From NCBI RefSeq assembly GCF_014647675.1, contig NZ_BMPQ01000028.1:53689-117688 (forward strand): DNA of 64,000 nucleotides, given 5' to 3'. This document shows, one piece after another, positions 32,983-41,355 of this stretch. The position numbers and the translations under genes are program-made. Positions within the stretch are counted from its first letter, which is position 1. Every line of letters begins with the position of its first letter. This stretch comes from Streptomyces flaveus. GTDB lineage: Bacteria; Actinomycetota; Actinomycetes; Streptomycetales; Streptomycetaceae. The notes under the pieces are model-generated. The model saw only the letters and a list, made by a program, of their open reading frames with translations. It searched no databases and was not told the DNA's origin.

Positions 32983-34401
32983 ATGGAGTGGTTCACAGCC
33001 CCCGAGTACTGGGTGAGCCGGCTGGTCTTCCAGCGGGCGCTGGCCGTCGTGTATCTCTTCGCCTTCCTGAGTGCGGCGCTGCAGTTCCGCGCGCTGATCG
33101 GCGAGCGGGGCATGCTGCCCGTGCCCCGTTTCGTCGCCCGGGTGCCGTTCCGGCGGGCACCGAGCGTGTTCCACCTCCACTACTCGGACCGTTTCTTCGC
33201 GGCCTGGGCCTGGACCGGCTGCGCGGTCTCGGTCGCCCTCATCGCGGGCCTGGACGGTCAACTGACACTCTGGGGCGGCATGCTGCTGTGGCTCATCCCC
33301 TGGGTGATGTATCTGTCGATTGTGAACGTCGGGCAGACCTGGTACTCCTTCGGCTGGGAGTCCCTGCTCCTGGAGGCCGGCTTCCTCGCCGTCTTCCTGG
33401 GCAACGACGAGGCCGCCCCACCGATCGTGATGCTCTTCCTACTGCGCTGGATCCTCTTCCGCGTCGAGTTCGGGGCCGGTCTGATCAAGATGCGCGGCGA
33501 CGCCTGCTGGCGGAAGCTGACCTGCCTCGACCACCACCACGAGACCCAGCCGATGCCGGGCCCGCTGAGCTGGTTCTTCCACCATCTCCCGAAGCCCTTC
33601 CACCGGACGGAGGTGGCGGCCAACCACTTCACCCAACTCGTCGTCCCCGTCCTCCTCTTCACTCCTCAGCCCATCGCGACGGCCGCCGCGTCCCTGATGA
33701 TCGTCACCCAGCTGTGGCTGGTCCTGTCGGGCAACTTCGCCTGGCTGAACTGGATCACGATCGTTCTCGCGCTGTCGGCCGTGGACTACGGAGTGACGCG
33801 CGGACCGTCGACAGCTCCGCTCTGGTACGAGATCGTGGTCCTGGCCGTCGCCGCCGGACTGGTCGCCTTGAGTTACCGTCCGGCCCGCAATCTGGTCTCC
33901 CGCCGCCAGGTCATGAACCGCTCCTTCGACCCGCTCCACCTCGTGAACACCTACGGGGCGTTCGGCAGTGTCAGCCGCCTGAGGTACGAGGTGGTCCTCG
34001 AGGGCACGCTGGACGAGGTGCCGCGCGCGGACTCCGACTGGCGGGAGTACGAGTTCAAGGGCAAGCCGGGTGATCCACGGCGCTGGCCGCGCCAGTTCGC
34101 CCCGTACCATCTGCGGCTCGACTGGCTGATGTGGTTCGTGGGGCTCTCCCCCGCGTACGCCGGCACGTGGTTCGGCGCCCTGGTGGAGCGGCTGCTGGAG
34201 AACGACCGGGACACCCTGCGGCTGCTGCGCCGCTCCCCGTTCCCGGCCGACGAGCCGCCCAGGTACGTACGCGCCGGCTTCTACCGCTACCGGTACACGA
34301 CCTGGCGCGAGTTGCGGGAGACGGGCGCCTGCTGGCAGCGGACGTACGTACGGGAGTTCCTGCCGCCCACACGGCTTGAGGTCTCCGTTCAGAGGGCGTA
34401 G
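32983..34401 (+). CDS. Lipase-maturation-factor (LMF1-like) family membrane protein
   Basis: A 472-residue integral membrane protein with about seven to eight spans in its first 300 residues, then a conserved soluble C-terminal part (residues about 310-472). It matches the LMF family, known from vertebrate ER lipase maturation: WYSFGWESLLLEAGFLAVFL, RVEFGAGLIKMRGD, the HHH run in TCLDHHHETQP, and YEFKGKPGDPRRWP. The bacterial role is unknown. ATG 32983 (MEWFTAPEYW) is chosen, with GGAGG 11 bases upstream; a GTG at 32971 overlaps that site. Its 3' end overlaps the convergent lactonase gene by 13 bases. Confidence 0.85.
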   Translation: MEWFTAPEYWVSRLVFQRALAVVYLFAFLSAALQFRALIGERGMLPVPRFVARVPFRRAPSVFHLHYSDRFFAAWAWTGCAVSVALIAGLDGQLTLWGGMLLWLIPWVMYLSIVNVGQTWYSFGWESLLLEAGFLAVFLGNDEAAPPIVMLFLLRWILFRVEFGAGLIKMRGDACWRKLTCLDHHHETQPMPGPLSWFFHHLPKPFHRTEVAANHFTQLVVPVLLFTPQPIATAAASLMIVTQLWLVLSGNFAWLNWITIVLALSAVDYGVTRGPSTAPLWYEIVVLAVAAGLVALSYRPARNLVSRRQVMNRSFDPLHLVNTYGAFGSVSRLRYEVVLEGTLDEVPRADSDWREYEFKGKPGDPRRWPRQFAPYHLRLDWLMWFVGLSPAYAGTWFGALVERLLENDRDTLRLLRRSPFPADEPPRYVRAGFYRYRYTTWRELRETGACWQRTYVREFLPPTRLEVSVQRA

Positions 34402-35240
34402 ACGCGGCTCGCGGTGCCCGAGAAGACCTCGGCCCGCTCGCTGTCGCTCAGCCCGGCCGTCAACTCTTCGGCGGCGTCCAGCACTTGGGCGTACGTGGCG
34501 GCCAGTGTGCACACCGGCCAGTCCGAGCCGAACATCAGCCGGGACGGGCCGAAGGCTTCCAGCACCGTGTCCGCGTAGGGCGCCAGATCGTTCACCGTCC
34601 AGCTCTTCGGGTCCGCCTCCGTCACCATGCCGGACAGCTTGCAGACGGTGTTGGGCTGTGCGGCGAGCGCGCGGATGTGGGTGGCCCAGAGTTCGAGCTC
34701 GCCGGAGGCGATGGGCGGTTTGCCCAGGTGGTCGAGTACGAAGGTGAGTTCGGGGTGGCTTTCGGCCGCCTTCACACAGGCGGGGAGCTGGTGCGGCAGG
34801 ACGATCAGGTCGTAGACGAGGCCCGCCGTAGCGACGGCAGTGAGTCCTCGGCGTACGTCCGGACGCAGCAGCCACTCGGGGTCGGGCTCGCCCTGGACCT
34901 GGTGGCGGATGCCTCGCAGGTACGCGCCGCCCGGGAGTTCCGCCAGCCGTGCCAGCTCTTCGGTGACGTCCGGCCGGGTCAGGTCGGTCCAGCCGACGAC
35001 GCCCCCGATCAGCTCGGTCTCCTCCGCGAGGGCCAGGAACTCCGGGGTCTCCTCGGGCACGGTGATCGTCTGCACGAGGACGGTGCGGTCGACTCCGGCG
35101 ACCCGTGTCTCGGGTTCGAGGTCCGCGATGGTGAAGTTCCGTCGGAGGGACTGGAGTTCGGGGCCGGTGATCCAGTCCTGGTCGCGTACGGAGAGGTCCC
35201 ATACGTGGTGGTGCGCATCGACGATCGTACGTTCCGTCAT
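34389..35240 (-). CDS. Amidohydrolase-2 family lactonase (L-fucono-1,5-lactonase type)
   Basis: A 283-residue TIM-barrel hydrolase of PF04909. The N-terminal metal motif is VDAHHHVWD; others are VLDHLGKPP and LMFGSDWPV, the catalytic Asp segment. Homologous lactonases open L-fucono- or L-rhamnono-lactone. It is the last gene of the sugar operon; its ATG overlaps the mutarotase stop (ATGA). In the pathway it would turn the dehydrogenase product, L-fucono-lactone, into L-fuconate. Specificity for fucose is inferred from operon content. Confidence 0.85.
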   Translation of the reverse strand: MTERTIVDAHHHVWDLSVRDQDWITGPELQSLRRNFTIADLEPETRVAGVDRTVLVQTITVPEETPEFLALAEETELIGGVVGWTDLTRPDVTEELARLAELPGGAYLRGIRHQVQGEPDPEWLLRPDVRRGLTAVATAGLVYDLIVLPHQLPACVKAAESHPELTFVLDHLGKPPIASGELELWATHIRALAAQPNTVCKLSGMVTEADPKSWTVNDLAPYADTVLEAFGPSRLMFGSDWPVCTLAATYAQVLDAAEELTAGLSDSERAEVFSGTASRVYAL

Positions 35241-35551
35241 GGAAGCTCCCAGACGACCGGCAGGCCCGCCTCCGCGCCCTCGGACGAGTAGTCGTGCACC
35301 ACGTCAAGGAGCTCCGCCATCCGTGCTTGCCAGACGATGTTGACCGGCAGCTTCTCCAGCTCGGCGAGGAGCCGCCCGTAGTCCTCGCACTCCAGGACGT
35401 GGAAGAGATCGGTGCCGCTGCGCCAGATCGTCCAGGAGGTGACGCCGGCCGCGCGGATCGCGTCCGTGAGCTCGACCGGCACCTCGCGGTGGGCGGCCTC
35501 GTACTCGGCGATGCGGTCGGCGCGGACCTTGGTGTGCAGGGCGATTCTCAT
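35237..35551 (-). CDS. L-rhamnose/L-fucose mutarotase (PF05336 family)
   Basis: This 104-residue protein is of the RhaM fold. Typical features are MRIALHTKVRADRIAEYEAAH (paraphrased by its first 20 residues), the catalytic-type His-containing LFHVLECEDY, and WQARMAELLD. It interconverts alpha and beta sugar anomers so that the dehydrogenase gets the right form. The ATG at 35551 has AGGAGAGGAG upstream. It overlaps the aldo/keto reductase stop and the lactonase start by four bases each, so it is coupled in the operon. Confidence 0.88.
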   Translation of the reverse strand: MRIALHTKVRADRIAEYEAAHREVPVELTDAIRAAGVTSWTIWRSGTDLFHVLECEDYGRLLAELEKLPVNIVWQARMAELLDVVHDYSSEGAEAGLPVVWELP

Positions 35552-36567
35552 GCGGGCTCCTCTCCTGCGACGGGGGCATGTACGGGGACTGGTGCCTCCT
35601 CGGGCAGCAGCTTGGACTCCCGCAGCTCCTGCCAGAACTCCGCGGGTACGTCTGTCGCGAACTGCCGTACGGTGTCGCGGACTTCGTCCGCCGAGCGGGT
35701 ACCGACGAGAACGCTCGCGACGGCGGGGTGCGCGAGCGGGAAGGCGAGAGCGGCGGCGCGCAGGGTGGTGCCGTGGCGTTCGGCGATCGCCTTGATCGCC
35801 AGGGCCTGGTCCAGCAACTCCTGTGGCGCGGAAGCGTAGTTGTACGTCGCACCCGGCTTCGGGTCCGCCAGGAGCCCGGAGCTGAAGGCGCCGCCGATGA
35901 CGACGGACGTGCCGCGTTGTGCCGCGGACGGCAGCAGTTCGGTCAGGGCCCGCTGGTCGAGGAGCGTGTAGCGGCCCGCGCACAGCACCACGTCGACGTC
36001 GGTGTCGCGGACGAAGCGGGTGAGCATCTCGGCCTGGTTCATACCGGCGCCGATCGCGCCGACGACGCCTTCGGAGCGCAGCCGTTCCAGGGCGGGGTAG
36101 GCCTCCCCGAAGGCTTCGTCCGCGTGGTCGTCCGGGTCGTGGAGGTAGACGATGTCGACGCGGTCGAGGCCGAGCCGCTCCAGGCTCTCCTCCAGGCCCC
36201 GGCGTACGCCGTCGGCGCTGAAGTCCCAGACGCGGCGGTGGGTGGCGGGCACGGCGAAGCCGTTGGCGAGATCGTCGCCGGTCACCTCGTCGACCGGCTC
36301 CAGACGTCGGCCCACCTTGGTGGACACCGTGTACCCGGACCGCCCGCGCAGCATCGCGCCGACGCGCCCCTCCGACAGGCCGAGCCCATAGTGCGGCGCC
36401 GTGTCGAAGTAGCGGATCCCCGCATCCCAGGCGGTCTCGAGTGCGGCGTACGCCTGCTCGTCGCTGACCGGCGTGAACAGGCCCGCGATGCCCGCGGCGC
36501 CGAAGGCCAGCTCGGTGACCTGGACGCCGGATCGCCCCAGGCCCCGGGACCGCATCGGCGTGCGCAT
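35548..36567 (-). CDS. Aldo/keto reductase, L-fucose (D-threo-aldose) 1-dehydrogenase type
   Basis: A 339-residue AKR. The catalytic tetrad is visible as Asp and Tyr in YFDTAPHYGLGLSE, Lys in TVSTKVGRRLE and His in DIVYLHDPD. The subgroup pattern fits D-threo-aldose 1-dehydrogenases that oxidise L-fucose to the lactone with NAD(P). The ATG at 36567 overlaps the SDR stop (TGATG). Position between SDR and mutarotase genes supports a sugar role. Activity on L-galactose or D-arabinose cannot be excluded. Confidence 0.88.
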   Translation of the reverse strand: MRTPMRSRGLGRSGVQVTELAFGAAGIAGLFTPVSDEQAYAALETAWDAGIRYFDTAPHYGLGLSEGRVGAMLRGRSGYTVSTKVGRRLEPVDEVTGDDLANGFAVPATHRRVWDFSADGVRRGLEESLERLGLDRVDIVYLHDPDDHADEAFGEAYPALERLRSEGVVGAIGAGMNQAEMLTRFVRDTDVDVVLCAGRYTLLDQRALTELLPSAAQRGTSVVIGGAFSSGLLADPKPGATYNYASAPQELLDQALAIKAIAERHGTTLRAAALAFPLAHPAVASVLVGTRSADEVRDTVRQFATDVPAEFWQELRESKLLPEEAPVPVHAPVAGEEPA

Positions 36568-37331
36568 CACTGCCCCACCGGCCGCAGCCGCAGCCCCTGC
36601 ATGCCGCCGTCCACGGCGAGTGCCGTGCCGGTGGTCGCGCCGGACAACGGGCTCGCCAAGTAGGCGATGGCGCCCGCGACTTCGGGCGCGGAGACGAGCC
36701 GGCCGGTGGGCTGGCGGGCTTCCAGGGCGGCCCGTTCGGCGGCGGGATCCGCCGCGGCGTCCAGGAGGCGGCCGACCCACGGGGTGTCCGCGGTGCCGGG
36801 GTTCACGCAGTTGACGCGGATGCCCTCGCGGACGTGATCGGCTGCCATGGCGAGGGTCAGCGACAGCACGGCGCCCTTGGACGCGGAGTACAGGGCGCGC
36901 TGCGGCAGGCCCGCGGTGGCGGCGATGGAGCAGGTGTTCACGATGGCCGCGTGCGTGGACTCGCGCAGGTGGGGCAGGGCCGCGCGGGCCGTACGCACCA
37001 TGCCGAGGACGTTGACGTCCAGGACCCGGTGCCACTGGGCGTCGTCGTTGTCCTCGACGGTGCCCTGGGCGCCGATGCCCGCGTTGTTGACCAGTACGTC
37101 GAGTCCGCCGAGGTCGGCGACGGCGGCGGCGACGGCCTGGCGTACGGAGGTGTCGTCACTGACGTCCGCCTGGTATCCGAGCAGGGGCTTGTCGACGCTC
37201 GACGGGTCCAGGTCGAGGACGGCGACCTGGGCGCCGCGGGCGGTCAGAAGTTCCGCGGTGGCCCGGCCGATGCCGGACGCGCCACCCGTCACCAGCGCCT
37301 TGAGCCCCGCAAAGTCCCGGGTGTCGGTCAT
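36567..37331 (-). CDS. SDR oxidoreductase, probable 2-keto-3-deoxy-L-fuconate dehydrogenase
   Basis: A 254-residue classical short-chain dehydrogenase. The cofactor loop is VTGGASGIGRA, the NAD preference is suggested by Asp in VAVLDLD, NNAG is at LVNNAGIG, and the active site has Ser in NTCSIAAT and YSASKGA. It would oxidise C4 of 2-keto-3-deoxy-L-fuconate after the dehydratase. Its ATG overlaps the dehydratase stop (ATGA). The exact substrate is inferred from the neighbours. Confidence 0.88.
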   Translation of the reverse strand: MTDTRDFAGLKALVTGGASGIGRATAELLTARGAQVAVLDLDPSSVDKPLLGYQADVSDDTSVRQAVAAAVADLGGLDVLVNNAGIGAQGTVEDNDDAQWHRVLDVNVLGMVRTARAALPHLRESTHAAIVNTCSIAATAGLPQRALYSASKGAVLSLTLAMAADHVREGIRVNCVNPGTADTPWVGRLLDAAADPAAERAALEARQPTGRLVSAPEVAGAIAYLASPLSGATTGTALAVDGGMQGLRLRPVGQ

Positions 37332-38701
37332 GCCGCTGCCCCCTTCTGGCCGGTGAGCTTCTGATCGGTGCGTGCCTGCTGGGCGAGGTCGGCGGCCCAG
37401 AACGTGCCGCCGGGGAACGTGAACTCGGCGAGGGACTCGGGTCGCATGGTGGCCGAGAAGCCCGGCGCGGTGGGTGCCATGTAGTGACCTTCCCTGATCA
37501 CCACCGGGTCGAGGAAGTGGTCGTGCAGATGGTCGACGTACTCGATGACGCGGTCCTCGGTGGTGCCGGAGAGGGCCACGTAGTCGAACATCGAGAGGTG
37601 CTGGACGAGTTCGCACAGGCCGACGCCGCCGGCGTGCGGGCAGACGGGCACGCCGAACTTGGCGGCGAGGAGCAGGATCGCGAGGTTCTCGTTGACGCCG
37701 CCGACGCGGGCCGCGTCGATCTGCAGGACGTCGATGCCCCCGGCCTGGAGCAGCTGCTTGAAGACGATCCGGTTCTGGACGTGCTCGCCGGTGGCGACCT
37801 TGACCGGTGCGACGGCCTCGCGGATCTTGGCATGGCCGAGGATGTCGTCCGGGCTGGTGGGCTCCTCGATCCAGTACGGGTCGAACTCGGCGAGCGCCTT
37901 GGTCCACTCGATGGCCTCGTCGACGTTCCAGCGCTGGTTGGCGTCGATGGCCATACGGATGCCGGGGCCGACGACCGAGCGGGCCACGCGGCAGCGGCGT
38001 ACGTCGTCGGCGAGGTCCGCGCCGACCTTGAGCTTGATCTGGGTGAAGCCGTCGGCCACGGCCTGGCGGGCGAGCCGGGTGAGCTTCTCGTCGGAGTAGC
38101 CCAGCCAGCCGGGCGAGGTGGTGTAGCCGGGGAAGCCGCGTTCCTTGAGCAGTCCGGTGCGTTCCGCGGCCCCCTCTCTGCCGCGTCTGAGCAGGTGGAG
38201 GGCGTCCTCGGGGGTGAGCACATCCGCGATGTAACGGAAGTCGACCTGGGAGACGAGGAACTCGGGGGTGGCGTCGGCAAGCAGCTGCCACAGCGGCTTG
38301 TGGGCACGCTTGGCGGCGAGGTCCCAGACGGCGTTCACGACGGCGCCGATCGCCATGTGCATCACGCCCTTCTCGGGTCCGAGCCAGCGCAGTTGGCTGT
38401 CGCCGGTCAGATCCCGGGCCAACAACCCCGGGTCCGCGCACAGTTCGTCCACCGGCCGCCCGAGGACATGCGCGCGCAGCGCGTCGATCGCGGCGACCTG
38501 GACATCGTTGCCACGCCCGATGGTGAAGGTGAATCCGTGCCCCTCCAGGCCGTCGGCCGCATCCGTGCGGAGCACGACGTACGCGGCCGAGTAGTCGGGG
38601 TCCGGGTTCATCGCGTCGGAGCCGTCGAGCTCACGCGAGGTGGGGAAGCGAATGTCGAAGGTGTCGACCGCAGTGATGCGGGAAGCGGCAGGTGAGGACA
38701 C
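37328..38701 (-). CDS. fucD: L-fuconate dehydratase (enolase superfamily)
   Basis: A 457-residue mandelate-racemase-group enzyme; the length suits L-fuconate dehydratase, longer than most family members. The KxK motif is FTQIKLKVGAD, the metal ligands lie in MAIDANQRW, YWIEEPTSP and VATGEHVQNR, and the catalytic His is in CPHAGGVGL. It removes water from L-fuconate to give 2-keto-3-deoxy-L-fuconate. The start is GTG 38701 with GAAAGG seven bases upstream. An 85-base gap separates it from the permease gene; the two groups may still share a transcript. Confidence 0.9.
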   Translation of the reverse strand: MSSPAASRITAVDTFDIRFPTSRELDGSDAMNPDPDYSAAYVVLRTDAADGLEGHGFTFTIGRGNDVQVAAIDALRAHVLGRPVDELCADPGLLARDLTGDSQLRWLGPEKGVMHMAIGAVVNAVWDLAAKRAHKPLWQLLADATPEFLVSQVDFRYIADVLTPEDALHLLRRGREGAAERTGLLKERGFPGYTTSPGWLGYSDEKLTRLARQAVADGFTQIKLKVGADLADDVRRCRVARSVVGPGIRMAIDANQRWNVDEAIEWTKALAEFDPYWIEEPTSPDDILGHAKIREAVAPVKVATGEHVQNRIVFKQLLQAGGIDVLQIDAARVGGVNENLAILLLAAKFGVPVCPHAGGVGLCELVQHLSMFDYVALSGTTEDRVIEYVDHLHDHFLDPVVIREGHYMAPTAPGFSATMRPESLAEFTFPGGTFWAADLAQQARTDQKLTGQKGAAA

Positions 38702-38786
38702 AGAAGTGCCTTTCGGTCCGGGACAGAGGTCGTGCGTCGGCGTCGTAGGGGAACGGCGGCGGCCAGGGTGCTTCTAGTCCTGAGCT

Positions 38787-39827
38787 CTAATCCTGAGCAC
38801 GACCGGTCGTCACGCGGGCGATCATGAGGGCTACCAGGATGATTCCTCCGTAAATGGCCTGGATCCAGAAGGACGGGACCTGGGCGAGCGTGAGCAGGTT
38901 CTGGACAACTCCAAGAAGGAGGACGCCCGTAAGGGCACCGAACATCGTGCCCTTGCCGCCGTCGAGGCTGATGCCCCCGATGACCGCGGCGGCGAACACC
39001 GTGAAGATCATGTTCTGGCCCTGGTTGGCGTTGATCGCGCCGACGTAGCCGGTCTGCATCAGCCCGCCGACCGCGGCGAGTGCCCCGGCGATGATGAACA
39101 CGCCGAGCATCACGCGCTCGACCCGGATACCGGCCGCGCGCGCCGCGTCCGCGTTGCCGCCGATCGCGTACAGGGCGCGTCCCCAGCGGTGGTACCTGAG
39201 CATGAGGCCCGCGGCTCCGAACGCGGCGGCCGCCAGCCACACCGAGATGGGCACCGTCAGGAAGGTGGTGGTGGCCAGCGTGTAGAAGGCGTCGGGCATG
39301 CCGAACAGCGTCTTGCCCTTGGTCGCGCCGACCAGCAGACCGCGCAGGACGATCAGCATCGCGAGCGTCACGATGAACGCGTTGAGCTTGAACTTCACCA
39401 CGAGGATGCCGTTGAAGCCGCCGATGACCGCGCCCACGCCGAGGATCGCGAGCAGGGCGAGCCCTGCCGGGAGGTCGGTGCCCCAGCCGGAGGCCGCGGC
39501 GGGCAGCACGAGCAGTGCGCCGACGGCGGGCGCGATGCCGACGACCGACTCAAGGGACAGGTCGAACTTCCCGGTGATCAGGACCAGCGACTCGGCGAGC
39601 ACGACCATCGCGAGGGCCGCGGAGGCACCGAGGATCGAGATCAGATTGCGCTCGGTGAGAAACGAGTCGTTGACGAACGCGCCGAGTACGAGGAGCAGCA
39701 ACAGCGCCGGTACGAGGGCGAGTTCGCGGGCCCTTCGCAGGAGTACGGACTTGGCGTTGGCGCTGCTGCCCTTGAGCGGCTGTTTGGAGGTGGCGGGCGA
39801 GGCCGACGGGGCCTTCGTGTCAGCCAT
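38787..39827 (-). CDS. Sugar ABC transporter permease (RbsC/BPD-transp-2 family)
   Basis: A 346-residue permease with a charged N-terminus of about 30 residues and about nine to ten hydrophobic spans. The family loop near the C-terminus is AAAVIGGISLDGGKGTMFGA, and GVGAVIGGFNGILVVKFKLN is also typical. It pairs with the double ATPase and the binding protein upstream to import a sugar, probably L-fucose or a relative. Its ATG overlaps the ATPase stop by 8 bases. Confidence 0.92.
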   Translation of the reverse strand: MADTKAPSASPATSKQPLKGSSANAKSVLLRRARELALVPALLLLLVLGAFVNDSFLTERNLISILGASAALAMVVLAESLVLITGKFDLSLESVVGIAPAVGALLVLPAAASGWGTDLPAGLALLAILGVGAVIGGFNGILVVKFKLNAFIVTLAMLIVLRGLLVGATKGKTLFGMPDAFYTLATTTFLTVPISVWLAAAAFGAAGLMLRYHRWGRALYAIGGNADAARAAGIRVERVMLGVFIIAGALAAVGGLMQTGYVGAINANQGQNMIFTVFAAAVIGGISLDGGKGTMFGALTGVLLLGVVQNLLTLAQVPSFWIQAIYGGIILVALMIARVTTGRAQD

Positions 39828-41355
39828 GGTCCTGATCCACTCCTTCGATGGATGCGATGAGCTCGTGGTCGCGCCAGCCCGCAGGGTGCTCGGCCACGAC
39901 GCGGCCGTGGAAGAGGACGAGGACGCGGTCGCAACGGCGCAGGTCGTCGAGTTCGTCGGAGACGACGAGGACGGCCGTCCCGTCGTCGCGGGCCGAGTCC
40001 ATGCGGGAGAGCAGGGACTCCTTGGACTTCACGTCGACGCCCGCGGTGGGGTTGATGAGGACGAGAAGCCGTGGGTCGGAGGCGAGGGCGCGGGCCATGA
40101 CGACCTTCTGGGCGTTGCCTCCCGAGAGGTCGGAGACCGGCTGGTCGGGGCCCTCGGTGTGGATGTCCAGCCGGTCGATCAGTTCGGTGGCGAAGCCACG
40201 CTTGCGGGCGGTGCCCACGAACCCGTACTTCCCGAGCCGGTCCAGGATGCTCATGGTGGCGTTGTCGCCGATGGTCATCCCGAAGACGAGCCCCTGGCCG
40301 TGCCGGTCGCGCGGGACGCAGCCGACGCCGGCCTTCAGGGCTCCCTGGACATCGCCGAACGGCAGCGGCGTGCCGTCCAGAAGGGCGGTTCCCGAGGTGG
40401 GGGTGTGCAGTCCGGCGAAGGACTCGGCGAGCGTGATCTTCCCGCTGGCGCTGGAACCGGCGAGGCCGACGACCTCGCCGCGGCGAACGGTCAGGTCGAC
40501 GTTCTCGTACGTGTCGGAGGTCAGGCCCTTCGCCTCCAGCACGACCGGCGCGTCGGCACCGTTGTCCTCCAGCACCGCGTCCGCGTGTTCCAGCACCGCG
40601 TCCGCGGCAGCCGCCTGCTGTTCGGCGACCGCCTCCCCCGCCATCGCCTCCACCAGCGCGCCGCGCGGCAGTTCGGCGACCGGCGCCGTGGTGATCCAGC
40701 GCGCGTCGCGCAGGACCGTGACGGTCTGGCACACCTCGTACACCTCCTGGAGGTGATGCGAGATGAACAGGAAGGTGACGCCGGACTCCTGGAGCGCGCG
40801 CATGCGCGTGAAGAGGCGCTCGATCTCCCGGTTGTCGAGCTGCGCGGTGGGCTCGTCGAGGACGATGAACCGGGCGCCGAAGCTCAACGCCCGGGCGATC
40901 TCGACCATTTGACGGTCCTCGACCTTGAGATCGGCGGTACGCGCCTCCGGGTCGACGTGCACGTCCCAGGTCTGAAGGACCTCCGCCGCCTGCTCCTTCA
41001 GCCGGCGCCAGCTGATGAAGCCGCCGCGGCCCAAGGGCTGCCGGTTGATGAAGAGGTTCTCGGCAACCGTCAACTCCGGGACCACCGTGGGCCGTTGGTA
41101 GACACAGGCCACCTTGCGCCGCCAGGCGTCCCGGTCGGCGAGCGCGGGCGCGGGCTCGCCGTCGAAGCGGACCGTGCCCTCGTCAGGCGCCTGGAGTCCG
41201 GTGAGGATCGTGACGAGCGTGGACTTGCCCGCGCCGTTGCGGCCCACGAGGGCATGGGACTCGCCGGGGAGGACGGTGAGCTGACCGTCTTGGAGGGCGA
41301 CGGTGGGACCGTACCGCTTGGTGATCCCCCGCGCCTCCACGAGTGGTGTGCTCAT
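39820..41355 (-). CDS. Sugar ABC transporter ATP-binding protein (two ATPase domains)
   Basis: A 511-residue RbsA/MglA-type protein with two nucleotide-binding domains. Domain 1 has a standard Walker A (GRNGAGKST), a degenerate signature (KVEDRQMVEIARAL) and Walker B FIVLDEPTAQLD. Domain 2 (from about residue 270) has GSSASGKIT where the last Walker A Ser/Thr position after Lys is Ile, signature LSGGNAQKVVMARAL, and LLVLINPTAGVDVKS with Asn for the usual Glu-side residue. One weak site is normal in this family. ATG 41355 overlaps the binding-protein stop (ATGA). Confidence 0.93.
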   Translation of the reverse strand: MSTPLVEARGITKRYGPTVALQDGQLTVLPGESHALVGRNGAGKSTLVTILTGLQAPDEGTVRFDGEPAPALADRDAWRRKVACVYQRPTVVPELTVAENLFINRQPLGRGGFISWRRLKEQAAEVLQTWDVHVDPEARTADLKVEDRQMVEIARALSFGARFIVLDEPTAQLDNREIERLFTRMRALQESGVTFLFISHHLQEVYEVCQTVTVLRDARWITTAPVAELPRGALVEAMAGEAVAEQQAAAADAVLEHADAVLEDNGADAPVVLEAKGLTSDTYENVDLTVRRGEVVGLAGSSASGKITLAESFAGLHTPTSGTALLDGTPLPFGDVQGALKAGVGCVPRDRHGQGLVFGMTIGDNATMSILDRLGKYGFVGTARKRGFATELIDRLDIHTEGPDQPVSDLSGGNAQKVVMARALASDPRLLVLINPTAGVDVKSKESLLSRMDSARDDGTAVLVVSDELDDLRRCDRVLVLFHGRVVAEHPAGWRDHELIASIEGVDQDHG

